Origin: Gemmatimonadota bacterium
GTDB taxonomy: Bacteria; Gemmatimonadota; Gemmatimonadetes; Palauibacterales; Palauibacteraceae
Length of the DNA stretch: 12,927 nucleotides
Assembly: GCA_016649455.1 (NCBI GenBank)
Contig: JAENXO010000024.1
Span: 1 to 12,927, forward strand
Direction: 5' to 3'
The position numbers and the translations under genes were made by a program. The notes under the pieces were generated by a model, which worked only from the letters and a program-made list of their open reading frames with translations, did no database searches and was not told where the DNA came from. This document shows positions 1 to 6,442 of this stretch, piece after piece (within the stretch, counting starts at the first letter, position 1; the number at the start of each line of letters is the position of its first letter).

Positions 1-429
1 CCAGGCGAACACCGAGGTGCGCGACACCACGTTCAGCCCCTCGAGCCGGGCGAGGGCGTTGATGATCTCCTCGCTCAGCCCGTCGCTGAGGTATTCGTTC
101 TCTGCGCTGTCACTCAGATTGGCGAACGGGAGCACGGCGACCGACTGCTCTCCGAGTGCCGGCTCGGGGCGTCCTTCCGGACCGCCCGCCGAGCCCAGTT
201 CGTGGCTCGGACCGGCCGGGTCCCCCTCCTCCGTACCGAGTCGCCAGGCCGCGAGAACGACGAACGGAAGCGCGAACAGCAGGGCTGCGATGCGCACATC
301 GGTGATCCGGGTGGAAAGGCCGAACCGCCCGACCGCCCAGTCCGAGAACTCGATGAGCGCCCAGCCCGCGGCCAGGTAAATCCCGACCACCTGCGGGACG
401 CGGCGGCGCAGCAGCTCGTCGACGCTCAC
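1..429 (-). CDS. TolB-like (FlgO-type) domain membrane protein, probably with TPR tail; N-terminal fragment
   Basis: This is the first 143 codons of a minus-strand gene that runs off the left edge, so it has no stop codon in the window. The start is a GTG at 429-427; an in-frame TAG lies 15 bases upstream (447-445), so no longer start exists, and a purine-rich AGAGAGG sits at a plausible ribosome-binding distance. Residues about 12-30 and 44-62 form two hydrophobic segments. A Pro/Gly-rich linker (65-95) follows, then a stretch with SVAVLPFANLSDSAENEYLS, DGLSEEIINALARL and VVSRTSVFAW. That pattern is typical of the TolB-like/adenylate-cyclase-associated domain, which in many soil and marine bacteria is followed by TPR repeats. 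Role is inferred as an inner-membrane-anchored sensor or scaffold; the function of this family is poorly known. It starts 53 bp after the S46 peptidase stop on the same strand, so co-transcription is possible. The TPR tail is expected from the family and is not seen here. Confidence 0.82.
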   Translation of the reverse strand, partial: MSVDELLRRRVPQVVGIYLAAGWALIEFSDWAVGRFGLSTRITDVRIAALLFALPFVVLAAWRLGTEEGDPAGPSHELGSAGGPEGRPEPALGEQSVAVLPFANLSDSAENEYLSDGLSEEIINALARLEGLNVVSRTSVFAW

Positions 430-481
430 CGAATTCCGGCCTCTCTACCCGGTCGTCCCTGCACCTCGGCTCTTGCCGGAC

Positions 482-2671
482 TCAGCGGCCAGACGCCGAG
501 GCGCCGGCGTTCAACTCCTGCAGGATTCGATCGGCCCCGTACACCTTCTCGAGGGCCTCGCGAATCGCGCGCACGTCCACCATCACGTTCCGGCCGCGCG
601 CCGGCAGGTAGATGAAATCTCGGGACAGACCGTCGATGTTGCGGTCGAAGTTCAGTCCGACGAGCTCGAGCTGCGGCGTCACGGCCGGCGAGCCCGAGTT
701 GCCTCCGTACGTATCGGAGGTCGAGACGAAGTTGAGTGGCGTCGCGAGGTCGAGACCGGTGGGCGGCGTCCGCCAGCGCAACGGCAGCTCCCACTCGGCT
801 CCCAGCCCCTCACCCCGTCCATGCGCCACGTAACGGTCGTACAGGCCGTAGAACGTCGTATACGGAGGAGCGATCGTGCCGTTGTACTCGTAGCTCTTCA
901 CCACGCCGTCCGTGATCCGCGGCGAGAACGTGCCGTCGGGCGGCACCTCGCGCCCGTACACGGCGAACCTGACCCGGCCCAGATCGGACTCGAGCGCCGA
1001 CTCCTCGGGGCCGAGGCGATTCCACACCTCGAGATACTCCCGGTACGCCGGCCGAAGCTCCTGTGCCATCACGATCGCCGGATCGCTCTTATCGAGCGTC
1101 CCGTTTTCCATCGCCTGACTGGTGCTCGCCGCCGTGGCGAACACAGACTCTGACAGCAGATAGTCGGCCGCCTGCTCCGGCGTCCGTCCGCCGAGAGTCG
1201 CCCTGACGATCGGGTTATCTGCCCCAAGAGTCCGCTGGAAGTCCTCGAACCGCGCCGTGAGAAGCATCCGCTCCAGAGCCGGATCCGTATCGCTGATCCG
1301 CGAAATTTCCGTGGCCAGCAATGCGATCGAGTCCGCCGGCTGCCCCTGCTCTACGGCCTCGAGCCACCCGAGGCCGAGGCGGGCGCGGCGCTGGAAGGCC
1401 GACGAGAAGCCCCGGTTGTTCAACTGCATGAACGCGGTATGCTGCGGGGCGTAGTCCCTGCGCTCCACCTGGATCTCGGCCAGGCGGTCGAATACGTCCC
1501 CGTAATCCGCCGACAGCTCCGGATCGGCTGCGATCGCTTCACGCAGACGCCGCTCGGCATCAGCCTTGCGGGCCATGATCACCGGATCGTTGAGCGCCTC
1601 CAGTCGCCCGCCTGAGGCCTTGAGCGAATTGGACAGTCCGAACATCCGGTTTCGCAGCTGCCCTGCCAGGTCCGGCGGGGCGCTCGCCCGGAGTTCTCCG
1701 AGTATCGCGTGCCGGCTGTCGAGCCAGCCCACCAGCGCCGGTACCGACACGTCCCGCTGGTACTCGAGCTGCGCGATGCTCTTGAGCCGGTTCGTCGAGC
1801 CCGGGTTTCCGATCACGAACACGGCGTCGCCCTCTTCGACTCCGTCGAGGCTCCAGCCGAGCCAGTGCGTGGGCTGGTAGGGTTTGCCGTCCTTGCCGTA
1901 CACCCTGAGAAACGCGAAGTCGAGTGCGTAGCGCGGATAGGTGAAGTTGTCGGGATCTCCCCCGAAGAAGCCCATCTGCAGCTCGGCCGCGACCACCATC
2001 CGCACGTCGGTGAACCGGTTGAACACGTAGGCCGAATAGCGGCCGCCGTTGTACAGCGGAATCATCTGGACCCACACCGAATCGCCCGTGATCCGGGTCC
2101 CGTACTTCCGGAGCAGCGCCTGCTCCAGTTCGTCCAGGACCTCGCCCCGAACGCGTTCCTTCTCCTCCTCGGAGCCGGCAGCGTCGGTCGCGGCGAACAC
2201 CTGGTCGCTCACGTCCTCGACGGCCAGCAGCTGATCGGCATAGTAGCCCGGAATCTGTCGCTCATCCTCGAGGGTCGTGGCGACGAAGCCGCTGTCGAGC
2301 AACGTCTCGCCCTCCTGCGTGATCCGGCTCACGACTCCGCGTACGCAGTGATGGTTGGTCGCGACGAGTCCGTTCGGTGACACGAACGAGGCCGAGCATC
2401 CGGGGATCCGCAGCACCGACAAGCGCGCCCGCTGGAACCACTCTTCGTCCGCCTGGAAACCGTACGTCTGCGTGAAGTAATCGGACGGTGGATACTCGAA
2501 CGTCCACATCTTCCCGTAGTCGAACTGACCCGCTCGGACCGTATCCAGGTCCACTCCGCCGACCTGGGCCCGTCCCTGGGCGGGCAGGACCAGCGCCAGC
2601 ATCGCCATCGTCACGAAGACCGCGAGCGGCCGCGGTGCCGTTCGTGTGGTCTGCCACAATTCTCGTCGCAT
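482..2671 (-). CDS. S46 family dipeptidyl peptidase, DPP11-like (Asp/Glu at P1)
   Basis: An exported serine exopeptidase of 729 aa, close to the roughly 700-720 aa usual for DPP7/DPP11 enzymes, which cut dipeptides from peptide N termini in the periplasm. The N terminus is a signal peptide (charged start, hydrophobic core about 16-30, predicted cut GRA|Q at 35/36). The catalytic triad fits the S46 family: His108 in TNHHC, Asp251 in YALDFAFLRVYG and Ser659 in GGNSGSP. The H-to-D spacing of 143 residues matches the 142 I recall for Porphyromonas DPP11. The specificity position, 18 residues after the catalytic Ser, is Arg677 (NFDRN). Known enzymes carry Arg there when they prefer Asp/Glu at P1 (DPP11) and Gly when they prefer hydrophobic residues (DPP7). 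The ATG at 2671 is preceded by GGAGG at 6-7 bases. It lies downstream of the DUF3943 gene and 53 bp upstream of the TolB-like gene on the same strand. Family is certain; substrate preference is inferred from one residue. Confidence 0.95.
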   Translation of the reverse strand: MRRELWQTTRTAPRPLAVFVTMAMLALVLPAQGRAQVGGVDLDTVRAGQFDYGKMWTFEYPPSDYFTQTYGFQADEEWFQRARLSVLRIPGCSASFVSPNGLVATNHHCVRGVVSRITQEGETLLDSGFVATTLEDERQIPGYYADQLLAVEDVSDQVFAATDAAGSEEEKERVRGEVLDELEQALLRKYGTRITGDSVWVQMIPLYNGGRYSAYVFNRFTDVRMVVAAELQMGFFGGDPDNFTYPRYALDFAFLRVYGKDGKPYQPTHWLGWSLDGVEEGDAVFVIGNPGSTNRLKSIAQLEYQRDVSVPALVGWLDSRHAILGELRASAPPDLAGQLRNRMFGLSNSLKASGGRLEALNDPVIMARKADAERRLREAIAADPELSADYGDVFDRLAEIQVERRDYAPQHTAFMQLNNRGFSSAFQRRARLGLGWLEAVEQGQPADSIALLATEISRISDTDPALERMLLTARFEDFQRTLGADNPIVRATLGGRTPEQAADYLLSESVFATAASTSQAMENGTLDKSDPAIVMAQELRPAYREYLEVWNRLGPEESALESDLGRVRFAVYGREVPPDGTFSPRITDGVVKSYEYNGTIAPPYTTFYGLYDRYVAHGRGEGLGAEWELPLRWRTPPTGLDLATPLNFVSTSDTYGGNSGSPAVTPQLELVGLNFDRNIDGLSRDFIYLPARGRNVMVDVRAIREALEKVYGADRILQELNAGASASGR

Positions 2672-2674
2672 GAA

Positions 2675-2682
2675 ACGCCTCC
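2675..2682 (-). promoter_or_regulatory. Ribosome binding site of the S46 peptidase
   Basis: On the minus strand the bases read CGGAGGCG, a near-consensus Shine-Dalgarno, ending shortly before the ATG at 2671. It fixes this start and gives the signal peptide its positively charged beginning. Confidence 0.7.
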
Positions 2683-2752
2683 GTATGGGTCCGTACGTAG
2701 ATTCTCACGACTTTCCGGCCCGGATCCGGCACTCTGGCGGCCGGCTATCCCC

Positions 2753-2758
2753 TGTCAA
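2753..2758 (-). promoter_or_regulatory. Possible -35 element (TTGACA) upstream of the S46 peptidase
   Basis: The minus strand carries a perfect TTGACA about 80 bases upstream of the S46 start. The hexamer 17 bases downstream (AGAGTG) is a poor -10 match, so the element may be chance or may serve a sigma factor with a different -10 preference. A similar CTTGAC occurs upstream of the DUF3943 gene. Confidence 0.3.
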
Positions 2759-2852
2759 GATGCGGCAGGACCACGGCACCGCAATGGCGCGGGGATCGCT
2801 GGATGAAGAAACCCCCCGGAGAGCCGAAGGCGAGTGCCCGGACAGGCGCGCC

Positions 2853-2875
2853 TTCGTTCCCCCGGGGGGAACGAA
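2853..2875 (-). terminator. Strong inverted repeat just past the DUF3943 stop; terminator-like but without a T run
   Basis: The arms TTCGTTCCCCC (2853-2863) and GGGGGAACGAA (2865-2875) are exact reverse complements around one central G at 2864. As RNA this would make a stem of about nine pairs with a five-base loop. It begins six bases after the DUF3943 stop on the minus strand, where a transcription terminator or mRNA 3'-end stabiliser would sit. Neither side has a T run, so a classical intrinsic terminator is not fully supported. It is also inside the 209-bp leader region of the S46 gene, so it could act on that transcript only if transcription reads through from the DUF3943 gene. Confidence 0.5.
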
Positions 2876-2880
2876 TGTAG

Positions 2881-4314
2881 TCAGAAGGCTCCGTAGCTGG
2901 CGCTGAGCGAGAAACTGGAGTTCGTCCGGCTCATCGCCGGCAGGTCGTCATACTGCGAATCGCGTGTCTGCATCTCCCACCCTGCCGACAGCGCCCAGCC
3001 ACGAGTGATCGGCAGCGTCCCGCGGACCCGGATCTCCTGCACCAGGTGAGACCCATCCGCGCCACTGAAGGTGCGGACCCAGGAGGTCCCGTAGGACATT
3101 TTCAGGACTTCGCGGCCCGATCGTTTCACCGATCCCGCCAGGTGCGCGCCGACGCCTGAACCGTAGTCGTAGTCCCGGTCGATCTCACCTGAGGGCTCTG
3201 AGCAAATCCCTCTTCGCGCCAACTCGCCGTTGGCGTGCTCGGAGCTGACACCCGCGAGCGGAATCGCCCGTGCATCCATGCGCGCGCCGAGTTCCCATTT
3301 CCCCGATCGAGTCACGTACCGATAGCGATAGCTGGCGTTGAAGCTCTGCGTACCGAAGGAATATGCCGGGTTCTGAGAGAACTCGAACTCCTGGTCGAGG
3401 TACGTCGCGCTCTGGCCCTGGCCGATTCTGTCTCGCGGCCCGCTGAACAGCACTCCCCGTACACGAAGCTCGTCGACCCCGACTCCGCTCGTACCGCCGC
3501 CGAACTGGAAGTCGAGCTCGAATGCGTCGAAGAACGACTGCTTCCGTGAGGCGAAGCGGTCTCCATACTCGATTTCGAGCCTGAAGAGCCCGCGTGCTCC
3601 TGCTGACGTGGCCGGCCGATTCTCCCCCTGCGTCTCGAGACCGGGGCTCGTGGAGGCGCCGATCAGGACGCGGTTCGCGATCGAAGGGCGCAGGAACTCG
3701 TCCGGAGTCGTTCCGCCGAGGACGCCGCGATTGATGCTGCCACCCGGATCGAGCAGACCGGCGAGGAGCCCCTGGCCAATCCCGACGAGGCCGCCGGACC
3801 TGTTCTGGCGAATCCCCGCCGACAGCCGGCCGAGGCTCTCGCCCAGCGTGATCCCGCCCATGATGGTCATGTAGAGGTCATTGGCAGAAGGATTGACCGT
3901 CTCCCACAACCATTCCCACTGCGCGCTTCCCACGAGGGTGAACGCTGCCGAGGCGAGAGGGCTGAATCCCTCTGCCCGCGCCGCGCCGTAGAACATTACG
4001 CCATTGTAAGGGTGCATCAGCTGGTTCGTGCCGAAGGTGTTGGTGTCCCATTCGGGAACCCTCCCGAGATTCGTGGCGAAGGTCTTCGGGCTGATCTGGA
4101 ACACTTCTTTGCGCTGCACCAGGTAGTCGAAACCCCACACGAGGCCGTTCATCGCCGTCACCTGGCCCAGCGCCATCCACACCGATTTTCTTCCCTCGTA
4201 GTGATATTCCAGGGTGTCATCGGGCAGCGGCCGGACCTGGGCCGAACCGGGGGAAGCGACACCGAGCAGCAGGGTCGCGCCGAGAAGTGCGGTGATCGTC
4301 GTCCGGGCTCGCAT
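2881..4314 (-). CDS. DUF3943 domain-containing exported protein, probably outer-membrane associated
   Basis: A 477-aa protein of unknown function. Residues 1-25 are a signal peptide (hydrophobic core 7-20, predicted cut GSA|Q). Residues about 45-165 match the DUF3943 pattern: N97 and HP at 101-102, G105, FYGAARAEGF (108-117), GSAQWEWLWE (129-138), PSANDL (142-147) and GGITLGESLGRL (153-164). The rest (240-477) alternates polar and hydrophobic residues in short runs typical of outer-membrane beta strands. The protein ends in Phe, the usual last residue of outer-membrane barrel proteins. I infer an outer-membrane barrel or barrel-bound protein; no activity is known. The ATG at 4314 has GGGAGG six bases upstream. 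It is first in a minus-strand series ahead of the S46 peptidase, but the 209-bp gap and the hairpin at 2853-2875 suggest separate transcripts. DUF3943 assignment is from motif memory. Confidence 0.85.
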   Translation of the reverse strand: MRARTTITALLGATLLLGVASPGSAQVRPLPDDTLEYHYEGRKSVWMALGQVTAMNGLVWGFDYLVQRKEVFQISPKTFATNLGRVPEWDTNTFGTNQLMHPYNGVMFYGAARAEGFSPLASAAFTLVGSAQWEWLWETVNPSANDLYMTIMGGITLGESLGRLSAGIRQNRSGGLVGIGQGLLAGLLDPGGSINRGVLGGTTPDEFLRPSIANRVLIGASTSPGLETQGENRPATSAGARGLFRLEIEYGDRFASRKQSFFDAFELDFQFGGGTSGVGVDELRVRGVLFSGPRDRIGQGQSATYLDQEFEFSQNPAYSFGTQSFNASYRYRYVTRSGKWELGARMDARAIPLAGVSSEHANGELARRGICSEPSGEIDRDYDYGSGVGAHLAGSVKRSGREVLKMSYGTSWVRTFSGADGSHLVQEIRVRGTLPITRGWALSAGWEMQTRDSQYDDLPAMSRTNSSFSLSASYGAF

Positions 4315-4319
4315 CGTTT

Positions 4320-4326
4320 CCTCCCT
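4320..4326 (-). promoter_or_regulatory. Ribosome binding site of the DUF3943 gene
   Basis: The minus strand reads GGGAGGA, followed by AACG and the ATG at 4314. This is a strong Shine-Dalgarno that supports the chosen start. Confidence 0.7.
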
Positions 4327-4562
4327 CGTTCCGTTCGGCGGTTCATCCGCCGTCTGGACCGAGAGTGGTGCGGCCCGATCAGGGCTGAGTCAGTTGATTT
4401 TCTGCGGCAATCAAGCGCTGGGGAGGTAGCGTCAAGAATTCCGTGCGCCGGGTCAAGCAGGTATTGGAAGGACGGAACCCGGCCGCCAGTCGACTGGCCT
4501 CACCCGTACCGGTTGCGACGACGAGGAACACGGAGCCGGTTCCCGAATCCCCGGCATCCCGG

Positions 4563-4568
4563 TAGACT
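4563..4568 (+). promoter_or_regulatory. Candidate -10 element for dut (possibly leaderless transcript)
   Basis: TAGACT ends seven bases before the dut ATG at 4576, so transcription would begin at or next to the start codon. No Shine-Dalgarno is visible in that space, which fits a leaderless message. The hexamer 17 bases further upstream (TTCCCG, 4540-4545) is a weak -35. Confidence 0.35.
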
Positions 4569-4575
4569 GTGGCGC

Positions 4576-5145
4576 ATGTCTACTCCAGCCGGGAATTCCG
4601 GCGCCGTTCGGATCGAGCTGCTTCCCGAGCATCCGATGTTCGGCCAGGCATCCTCCGCGGCCGATGCGGGCCTGGACCCGGCGCGGGCCGGTGACGCCGG
4701 AATCGACCTCATTGCGTGTGAAGATGTCGACCTGCCGCCCGGTGGAAGGGTCGCCGTGCCGGCTGGAATCAGGATCGCCCTGCCGCAAGGCGTGGAAGGC
4801 CAGGTCCGTCCGCGCTCGGGGCAGGCACTCCGAAAGGGACTCGGCTGCCTGAACTCTCCCGGTACGATCGATCCAGGCTATCGGGGACCCGTCAAGGTCA
4901 TCCTGTACAACGCGGAGCCCCCCGTAACGACCGCAGAACTCGCGGGCCCGTCCGGCGAGCTTGCCGAGCGGCTCGCTGGTGGTATCGAGGAGCGCACGAT
5001 CCACATCCGGCGTGGCGACCGGATCGCCCAGCTGGTCTTTGCGAGATTCGAGCGGCCGGTGATCGAGCTCGTCGTTCACCTGCCCGAGGACACCGAACGT
5101 GGCGCGGGGGGCTTCGGCTCGACCGGCGTCGGCGGCGAAAGGTAG
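4576..5145 (+). CDS. dut: dUTP diphosphatase (dUTPase)
   Basis: Cytoplasmic enzyme that hydrolyses dUTP to dUMP and pyrophosphate, keeping uracil out of DNA and feeding dTMP synthesis; the family works as a trimer. All five motifs of the trimeric family are present: AGIDL (41-45), RPRSG (78-82), NSPGTIDPGYRG (93-104, with uridine-binding Asp99 and Tyr102), RGDRIAQLVF (146-155) and the C-terminal RGAGGFGSTG arm (175-184). At 189 aa it is longer than the usual 145-155 aa. The extra length is an N-terminal tail of about 10 residues, an insertion near 22-38, and a Pro/Ala/Glu-rich insertion at about 113-140 between motifs 3 and 4. The frame stays open back to 4012, but that extension overlaps the DUF3943 gene on the other strand and has no family similarity, so the ATG at 4576 is chosen. 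The stop lies 3 bp before the DUF819 start, indicating a shared transcript. Confidence 0.95.
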   Translation: MSTPAGNSGAVRIELLPEHPMFGQASSAADAGLDPARAGDAGIDLIACEDVDLPPGGRVAVPAGIRIALPQGVEGQVRPRSGQALRKGLGCLNSPGTIDPGYRGPVKVILYNAEPPVTTAELAGPSGELAERLAGGIEERTIHIRRGDRIAQLVFARFERPVIELVVHLPEDTERGAGGFGSTGVGGER

Positions 5146-5148
5146 CGG

Positions 5149-6318
5149 ATGGACCCCCAGCCCCTGTTCAACGACCTGTTCGGCGTCATGGCCGTGATCT
5201 GCATGGTCCCGGTCTTCTTCCTGTGGCTCGAGCGAAAGACGAAGTGGAAGATCTTCGACTTCCTGCCGGCGATCATCTGGATCTTCCTCACCCCGATCTT
5301 CCTGTCGAACCTGAACATCATCCCGCGCCAGAGCGCGATTTACACCACCTTCAAGTCCTTCGCGGTGCCGCTGTTCATCGTGCTGATGCTGCTCGACATC
5401 AACATCCGCCAATCGATGAAAGTCGCGTGGCGGGGAGCGATCGTTCTGACCATCGGCGCCGTGGGGATCGTGGTCGGGTGCGTGGGAGCGTACGTCGCGT
5501 TCTCGGCGGGACTTCCGGATGACGCATGGTCCGGGTTCGGCGCCCTCGCGGGCAGCTGGATCGGAGGCACGGGCAACCTCGCGGCGGTGGCCGAGAGCCT
5601 CGATACGCCGAGCGAGCTGGTCGGAATTGTCGTGATCGTGGACAACCTGGTCTATCTCGTCTACTTCCCGCTGATTCTGACCTGCAAGCGCTGGGCGAAG
5701 CCGTTCAACCGGTTCACGGGAGTATCGGACCGCGAGATCGAGCACTTCATCCAGGCGACCAGCGAGGTCGAGAAAAAGACGCACGAAGTCCACTTCAGCG
5801 ACGTCCTGACACTTGTCGCCTGGGGCTTCGTGGCGATGGTTGCCGCGCGCTGGATCGCCGGGATGGTACCCGAGTTCCCTCCCGTCCTGACCATGAGCAC
5901 CTGGACGATCCTGCTCGTCACGACGATCGGGGTCCTCATGTCGGCTACGCCGCTGAAGGACGTCCCGGGCACGGAACCGCTGGCGATGAGCTTCGTGTAC
6001 CTGTACATGACGATGATTGGCGCGTCGGCCGACCTGCGGCAGCTCGGAGATGCGCACTGGTTCCTGGTCGCCGGCTTCATGGCGATCGGCATTCACCTGG
6101 TATTCGTGGTGTTCGGCGCGAAGCTCCTGCGGCTGGACGTGAGCATGGCGGCGGTTGCGAGCGTCGCGTGCGTGGGAGGTGCCGCCTCGGCGCCTGTCGC
6201 CGCCGGGTATCACCGGGAAGAGCTCGTGCCCGTGTCGATCATGCTGGCCCTGATCGGCTACGCACTCGGCAACTACCTGGGAGTGGCGACCGCGTACCTG
6301 TGCAACCTGGTTACCTGA
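5149..6318 (+). CDS. DUF819 family integral membrane protein (YjcL-type)
   Basis: A 389-aa polytopic inner-membrane protein with about ten hydrophobic segments, no signal peptide and one central hydrophilic loop (about 180-218, rich in Glu, Lys and His). Matches to the DUF819 family are GALAGSWIGGTGNLAAVAE (131-149), with the GSWIGGT[AG]N motif, and the C-terminal GYALGNYLG (370-378). VACVGGAASAPVAAGY (339-354) in the second half resembles the first glycine-rich motif, suggesting two related half-domains as in many secondary transporters. The family is thought to be a transporter, but no substrate is established. The ATG at 5149 follows the dut stop by 3 bp, and the AAAGG ribosome-binding site lies inside the end of dut, so the two are probably translationally coupled. 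There is no obvious biochemical reason for this pairing. Family call is strong, role unknown. Confidence 0.9.
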   Translation: MDPQPLFNDLFGVMAVICMVPVFFLWLERKTKWKIFDFLPAIIWIFLTPIFLSNLNIIPRQSAIYTTFKSFAVPLFIVLMLLDINIRQSMKVAWRGAIVLTIGAVGIVVGCVGAYVAFSAGLPDDAWSGFGALAGSWIGGTGNLAAVAESLDTPSELVGIVVIVDNLVYLVYFPLILTCKRWAKPFNRFTGVSDREIEHFIQATSEVEKKTHEVHFSDVLTLVAWGFVAMVAARWIAGMVPEFPPVLTMSTWTILLVTTIGVLMSATPLKDVPGTEPLAMSFVYLYMTMIGASADLRQLGDAHWFLVAGFMAIGIHLVFVVFGAKLLRLDVSMAAVASVACVGGAASAPVAAGYHREELVPVSIMLALIGYALGNYLGVATAYLCNLVT

Positions 6319-6433
6319 TCGTCCGAATTCCCGACACTGAATGGTGGTGGCGGGTCCCTGCCGCAGCCGTTCCAACCTCCACGCGGGGACGCCTGTCTCA
6401 TGGGCTGCCCGCGCCCGGTAATCTCCAGCTGTC

Positions 6434-6438
6434 GGAGG
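6434..6438 (+). promoter_or_regulatory. Ribosome binding site that fixes the GTG start of the S41 peptidase
   Basis: GGAGG ends four bases before the GTG at 6443. It supports this start over internal codons and over any ATG in the 124-bp gap after DUF819. Confidence 0.7.
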
Positions 6439-6442
6439 TCAC

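Larger units (their letters stand above)
4315..4575. promoter_or_regulatory. Divergent control region between the DUF3943 gene and dut
   Basis: These 261 bases separate two divergently read genes and hold no convincing ORF. On the minus strand there are two CTTGAC motifs (-35-like TTGACG at 4435-4430 and TTGACC at 4456-4451), with no good -10 downstream. An inverted repeat TTGATT/AATCAA (4394-4399 and 4409-4414, nine bases apart) lies in the middle. TCAAG recurs at 4411, 4432 and 4453, exactly 21 bp apart. Toward dut, TAGACT at 4563-4568 is a possible -10. The region is more AT-rich around 4390-4440 than its surroundings, as expected for a promoter. Confidence 0.5.

Noticed and set aside
473..1153. 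A 226-codon plus-strand frame opposite the S46 gene, and similar frames at 1709-2380 and 202-615
   Set aside because: All are Arg-rich shadows of genes whose catalytic motifs and ribosome-binding sites are clear on the minus strand.
4012..4575. Extension of dut to an upstream start at 4012
   Set aside because: The extra 188 residues overlap the DUF3943 coding region and its promoter and resemble no dUTPase; the ATG at 4576 begins the homologous region.
4453..6375. A 640-codon open frame on the minus strand opposite dut and DUF819
   Set aside because: Its product is low-complexity Arg/Asp/His/Glu-rich with no domain, and it exactly shadows two genes with clear motifs. Long antisense frames are common in GC-rich coding DNA.
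6319..6442. Terminator or promoter after DUF819
   Set aside because: GGCGGG and CCTGCC near 6350 could pair only with a two-base loop, and TAATCT at 6419 lacks a -35. Neither is convincing.
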